From NCBI GenBank assembly GCA_903900795.1, contig CAIUOO010000117.1:1-34649 (forward strand): a stretch of DNA of 34,649 bases, read 5' to 3'. A program made the position numbers and the translations under genes. The stretch is from an uncultured Gemmatimonadota bacterium. GTDB taxonomy: Bacteria; Gemmatimonadota; Gemmatimonadetes; Gemmatimonadales; Gemmatimonadaceae. This document shows, piece by piece, positions 31,567 through 34,649 of this stretch (position 1 is the stretch's first letter; every line of letters begins with the position of its first letter). The notes below the pieces were generated by a model, which worked only from the letters and a program-made list of their open reading frames with translations, was not told the DNA's origin and ran no database searches.

Positions 31567-32612
31567 CAGGTGCCCGTCTCGTCAGCGCGTGATGGCCGCC
31601 AACGGTCGGCCGCCAACACCAGCAGAATCAGCAGCGCCTCCACCACCGACACCACCACACTTGGCACGCCGGCATCGCGCTGCATCGCGTTCGCCCCTGC
31701 TTCGAGCGCGCCGAACAGGAGGGCCGTGGCCAATACGCCCAGGGGATGCAATCGCGCCAGCAAGGCCACCGCGATCGCCGTGTAACCGTAGCCGGGCGAG
31801 AAGTTCTCATATAACGCGTAGGTGATGCCGGTGTATTCCACCGCGCCTGCCAATCCCGCCAGCAACCCGCTCACGAGGAACGCGCCGAACATCGTGCGCG
31901 GGACGTCGATGCCACCGGCACTGGCCGCCGCGGTTGGGGTGGCACCCACGGCGCGCAACCGAAACCCGCTGGCCGTACTGCGCAGCCACCACCATACCGC
32001 GATCGCCACCAACACCACGACCAGCACGCCGGCGTGCAAACGCGTGCCCTCGAGCAGCACCGGCATTTGCAACTCGGGAGCGAGCGTCACCGACTGCGGA
32101 TTCACGCGTGTGGGTTCCTGCAACGGACCACGCACCAGCCAGCCGGTGAGATATTGCGCGACAAAATTCAGCATGATGGTACTGATGACTTCCAGTACAC
32201 CGAATCGCACTCGCAACGTACCCGCGATCGCGGCCCACAAACCCCCGGCCAGCGCTCCCGCCACTAACATCACGGGGATGCCGATGAACCACGGCATACC
32301 ACCAACTGTGCCGCTGATCGCCGTGGCCGCCGCCGCACCTACCAGCAGCTGTCCCTCGGCGCCGATGTTGAGAATGCCAGCACGGAACGCTACCGCCACC
32401 GCGAGGCCGGCCAGCGCCAACGGCACCATGCGTACGATCGTGGCCGACGTGATCGCGTAATACGATCCGAATGCCCCGCGCACCATGGCCGACAAGGCGG
32501 GCATGACTTCGTGTCCCGTCGCGATCAATAGCACGGCCAGCATCGCGATCGCGATCGCCAGTAGGACCAAGACGCGAGCCGTCGTGGCAGTGAACGAGCG
32601 CAGGGCTGTCAT
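31566..32612 (-). CDS. ABC transporter permease, nucleoside/simple sugar type (YufP/NupP-like)
   Basis: The 348-residue product is the larger permease partner. It starts with a membrane segment (RVLVLLAIAIAMLAVLLIAT), then has RMVPLALAGLAVAVAFRAG followed by ILNIGAEGQLLVGA, the family signature. The EAA-like loop SGFRLRAVGATPTAAASAGG is present, with further spans to the C-terminus. Its ATG overlaps the ATPase stop by four bases (ATGA), and its stop overlaps the next ATG, so the three genes are translationally coupled. In this family two different permeases form the membrane channel. Confidence 0.9.
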   Translation of the reverse strand: MTALRSFTATTARVLVLLAIAIAMLAVLLIATGHEVMPALSAMVRGAFGSYYAITSATIVRMVPLALAGLAVAVAFRAGILNIGAEGQLLVGAAAATAISGTVGGMPWFIGIPVMLVAGALAGGLWAAIAGTLRVRFGVLEVISTIMLNFVAQYLTGWLVRGPLQEPTRVNPQSVTLAPELQMPVLLEGTRLHAGVLVVVLVAIAVWWWLRSTASGFRLRAVGATPTAAASAGGIDVPRTMFGAFLVSGLLAGLAGAVEYTGITYALYENFSPGYGYTAIAVALLARLHPLGVLATALLFGALEAGANAMQRDAGVPSVVVSVVEALLILLVLAADRWRPSRADETGT

Positions 32613-34159
32613 GCGTCTGGTCCGGACGCCATTCCGTCGTTGACACCGGTGGCGCCACTCAACATGGCGCGACCGAGTGCGTCGCGATCTTTCACGCTCT
32701 CGATCACGGTTCCTTCGTGCATCGCGAACACACGATCGGCCAACAGCACCACTTCATCGAGATCGCTGCTGTACACCACCACGGCCATCCCGGCGTCGCG
32801 CGCCACCCGCAGCGCCCGATGTACGGCCTCGGTGGCCACGAAGTCCAAACCACGTGATGGATTCTCGACCACCAGCGCTTCGCGGGCCGCTTCGAGTTCA
32901 CGACCCAGGACGAGCTTTTGTTGGTTGCCGCCGGAGAGCGTTCTCGCCACGGTCTCGGTGCCTGATGCACGCACGTCGTATCGGTGCAGTAAGGCCGATG
33001 TGCGCGCACGAACGTGGTTCCAGTCTATCAGGCCGCGTCGTGCGCCGGCGCCGTGTAAAGCAGTGTTCTCGAAGAGAGGTGCATCGAGCAGCAATGCATC
33101 ACGATGGCGATCTTCCGGCACGAAGCCCACGCGCTCGGGAATGGCGCGGCGACCCGAGGTCGGCGAGAGGCGTCCGGCCAGCACGCGTAACAGTTCGCGT
33201 TGCCCCGCACCTTCCACCCCGCCGATGCCGACGATCTCCCCGGCACGCACCTGCAGCGTGGCCGATCGCACCCGCTCTACGCCGTTGGTATCGCGCACCG
33301 AGACCCCATCGAGCGCGAGCACGGTCGGTCGAGCGGAGGGGCGTGCGGTGGCCAGCGCCTCGGGCGCCACCTCGCGAACCGCTAACTCCACGGGGTCGCT
33401 GACAGTGTGCACATCGGCCGTCCGCATCGTGGCACCGCCCAGCATCGCATCTGCCACCCGCGCCTGATCGGTGTCGCGCGTCGGCGTGGTCAGCACGGTA
33501 CGTCCGCGGTGCAGTACCGTGAGGTCGTCGGCCACCGCGAGTGCGTCGCGCAGCTTGTGCGTGATGAGCACCACCGCGTTGCCGGCATCCGCATACCGGC
33601 GAATCCAGCGCAGCAACTCTGCGGCCTCGGCCGGCGCCAACACCGCGGTCGGTTCGTCGAGAATGAGCAGCGTCACGTCGCGCGCGAGCGCCTTCACGAT
33701 TTCGCAGCGCTGCTGCGCCCCTATGGGCAAGTCTTCCACGTGGGCGTTCGGGTCGAGGACGAGTCCTGCCCGTGCGGCTACGTCGCGCACGCGCTCCGCC
33801 GCCCGCTGTGGAGCAAACCCGCCATGACCACCGAGTGCGATGTTCTCGGCCACGGTCATGCTGGGCACTAGCGTGAAGTGCTGGTGGACCATGCCGATAC
33901 CATGGGCCAATGCGTCCGCTGGGGATCGCATCGTGATCGGCGCCCCGCGCCAGTGCATCACGCCATGCTGGGCGCGCAATAGTCCGAACACCACGCGCAT
34001 GAGGGTGGTCTTGCCGGCACCGTTTTCACCGAGTAGGGCGTGCACACTGCCGGCGCGGACTTGCAGCGAGGCGCCATCGAGCGCGCGCACGTGTCCGAAC
34101 GTGTGCGCAATGCCGTCGAGCGAGAGCAGCATGGCGCCCGTCGGCGCAGCCGTCACCAT
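32609..34159 (-). CDS. ABC transporter ATPase, two nucleotide-binding domains (NupO/YufO type)
   Basis: The 516-residue product has two ABC domains in tandem. The first has Walker A GENGAGKTT (44-52), Q-loop MVHQHFTL, an altered signature LPIGAQQRCEIVKAL and Walker B LLILDEPTAVL. The second has a degenerate Walker A GGVEGAGQRELL, signature LSGGNQQK and a Walker B region ALVVENPSRGLD. This pattern is standard for nucleoside-type (BmpA-linked) and sugar importers, in which the second site is altered. The ATG is followed by MVTAAPTGAM; MLLSLDG nine codons on is an alternative start. It leads the three-gene operon and lies 27 bases after the NIF3-family gene. No binding-protein gene is in view. 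Confidence 0.93.
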   Translation of the reverse strand: MVTAAPTGAMLLSLDGIAHTFGHVRALDGASLQVRAGSVHALLGENGAGKTTLMRVVFGLLRAQHGVMHWRGAPITMRSPADALAHGIGMVHQHFTLVPSMTVAENIALGGHGGFAPQRAAERVRDVAARAGLVLDPNAHVEDLPIGAQQRCEIVKALARDVTLLILDEPTAVLAPAEAAELLRWIRRYADAGNAVVLITHKLRDALAVADDLTVLHRGRTVLTTPTRDTDQARVADAMLGGATMRTADVHTVSDPVELAVREVAPEALATARPSARPTVLALDGVSVRDTNGVERVRSATLQVRAGEIVGIGGVEGAGQRELLRVLAGRLSPTSGRRAIPERVGFVPEDRHRDALLLDAPLFENTALHGAGARRGLIDWNHVRARTSALLHRYDVRASGTETVARTLSGGNQQKLVLGRELEAAREALVVENPSRGLDFVATEAVHRALRVARDAGMAVVVYSSDLDEVVLLADRVFAMHEGTVIESVKDRDALGRAMLSGATGVNDGMASGPDA

Positions 34160-34169
34160 CGCGAGGGGG

Positions 34170-34198
34170 TCACGATCCCGTTGGGATCACGATCCCGT
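34170..34198. repeat. 12-base direct repeat around the NIF3 stop codon
   Basis: TCACGATCCCGT occurs at 34170-34181 and 34187-34198, a 17-base step. On the minus strand the first copy read holds the last codons and stop of the NIF3-family gene; the second lies just before the ABC ATPase. It looks like a small tandem duplication. Confidence 0.7.
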
Positions 34199-34649
34199 GG
34201 GGAGGTGCAGGAACGTCCACGGGAGTCCGAATCGCGTTTCGAGGAATGCACCGAGCGCCTGCACGCCAAGCGTCTCCGTGGCATAGTGCCCGGCGTACAC
34301 CACGCAGAGGTCATGCTCCATGGCATCGACCGTCGTGTGGTGCGGTCCCTCACCTACGATGAGGGTATCCACGCCGAGATCGCGGGCTTCGCGCAACGTT
34401 TCGGTCGATGCGCCGCCTCCGGTGCAGATGGCCCATCGATGCGTACGTCGGCCCTGCGCCGGAATCGAGGTGCGTACCGTGCCGCCGTAGCGGGCCGAGA
34501 AGGCGATTATGCGGCTGAGCAGTTCGTCGGTTGGCTCGTTGGCCGTGCCCGTGACGCCGATGTCCACCGACTTGAAACGCGCGAAGCCACCATCGGGCGC
34601 AAGTCCCAAGGCTTGAGCCAATCGCACGTTGTTCCCGTACTCGGCGTGG
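34187..34649 (-). CDS. NIF3/DUF34-family protein, 5' end cut by window edge
   Basis: The C-terminal 153 or so residues are visible. The upstream residues HAEYGNNVRLA at the window edge show that the gene continues beyond base 34649, so GTG 34625-34627 is not the start. Family features are clear: the metal-site region GEGPHHTTVDAMEHDL and the closing GHYATETLGVQALGAFLETR. NIF3-family proteins are conserved metal-binding proteins; the old GTP cyclohydrolase label is doubtful and their function is unsettled. Gene order suggests linked expression with the ABC transporter. Confidence 0.88.
   Translation of the reverse strand, partial: HAEYGNNVRLAQALGLAPDGGFARFKSVDIGVTGTANEPTDELLSRIIAFSARYGGTVRTSIPAQGRRTHRWAICTGGGASTETLREARDLGVDTLIVGEGPHHTTVDAMEHDLCVVYAGHYATETLGVQALGAFLETRFGLPWTFLHLPTGS

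Overview
The window is G+C-rich bacterial chromosome with tightly packed genes, many GTG starts and weak Shine-Dalgarno sequences. It looks like the replication-origin neighbourhood of a member of the Gemmatimonadota. This rests on the GWxTD-domain lipoprotein, the style of the coded proteins and the dispersed 'CCAGAACACGGAGACCACGG'-type palindromes; it is inferred from sequence character, not from a database match. No phage, transposase, CRISPR array or tRNA was found.

Layout. 1-2.2 kb: a truncated LOG-family gene (minus), upp, an unlisted 50-codon minus-strand ORF whose stop interlocks with that of upp, and a HExxH metalloprotease-like gene. 2.2-6.3 kb (minus): the classical origin-flanking cluster rpmH-rnpA-yidD-yidC-mnmE. 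6.3-9.4 kb (plus): dnaA and dnaN, with a perfect DnaA box lying over the likely dnaA promoter. 9.4-10.8 kb (minus): a lipoprotein gene and the RNase P RNA gene rnpB, so both RNase P subunits are encoded within about 5 kb. 11-13.5 kb: an AraC-type regulator running antiparallel into pyrE, which itself overlaps the end of a Ser/Thr protein kinase gene. 13.6-18.1 kb (plus): a GWxTD lipoprotein gene overlapping polA by four bases. 18.2-19.1 kb: a type IV pilin-like gene behind a candidate sigma-54 promoter, and a small unknown. 19.2-22 kb (minus): an MFS transporter and a PlsC-type acyltransferase. 22-28.8 kb (plus): a lipoprotein, the Tex RNA-binding protein and a SWIM/SNF2 helicase. 28.9-34.6 kb (minus): an M19 dipeptidase, a nucleoside-type ABC transporter (ATPase plus two permeases, no binding protein in view) and a truncated NIF3-family gene.

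How it works together. The core is replication (DnaA, beta clamp, Pol I), membrane-protein insertion (YidC/YidD), ribosome and tRNA maturation (L34, RNase P, MnmE) and pyrimidine acquisition (Upp, PyrE, nucleoside ABC transporter). I do not see a complete new defence or biosynthetic system. The features most worth follow-up are: (i) two copies of a 110-bp imperfect palindrome, plus an unrelated third palindrome, all at 3' ends of genes; (ii) two conserved genes, rnpA and pyrE, whose homology-supported N-termini have no ATG, GTG or TTG; (iii) the kinase-pyrE and AraC-pyrE overlaps; (iv) a small ORF facing upp; and (v) several regulatory palindromes and hairpins.
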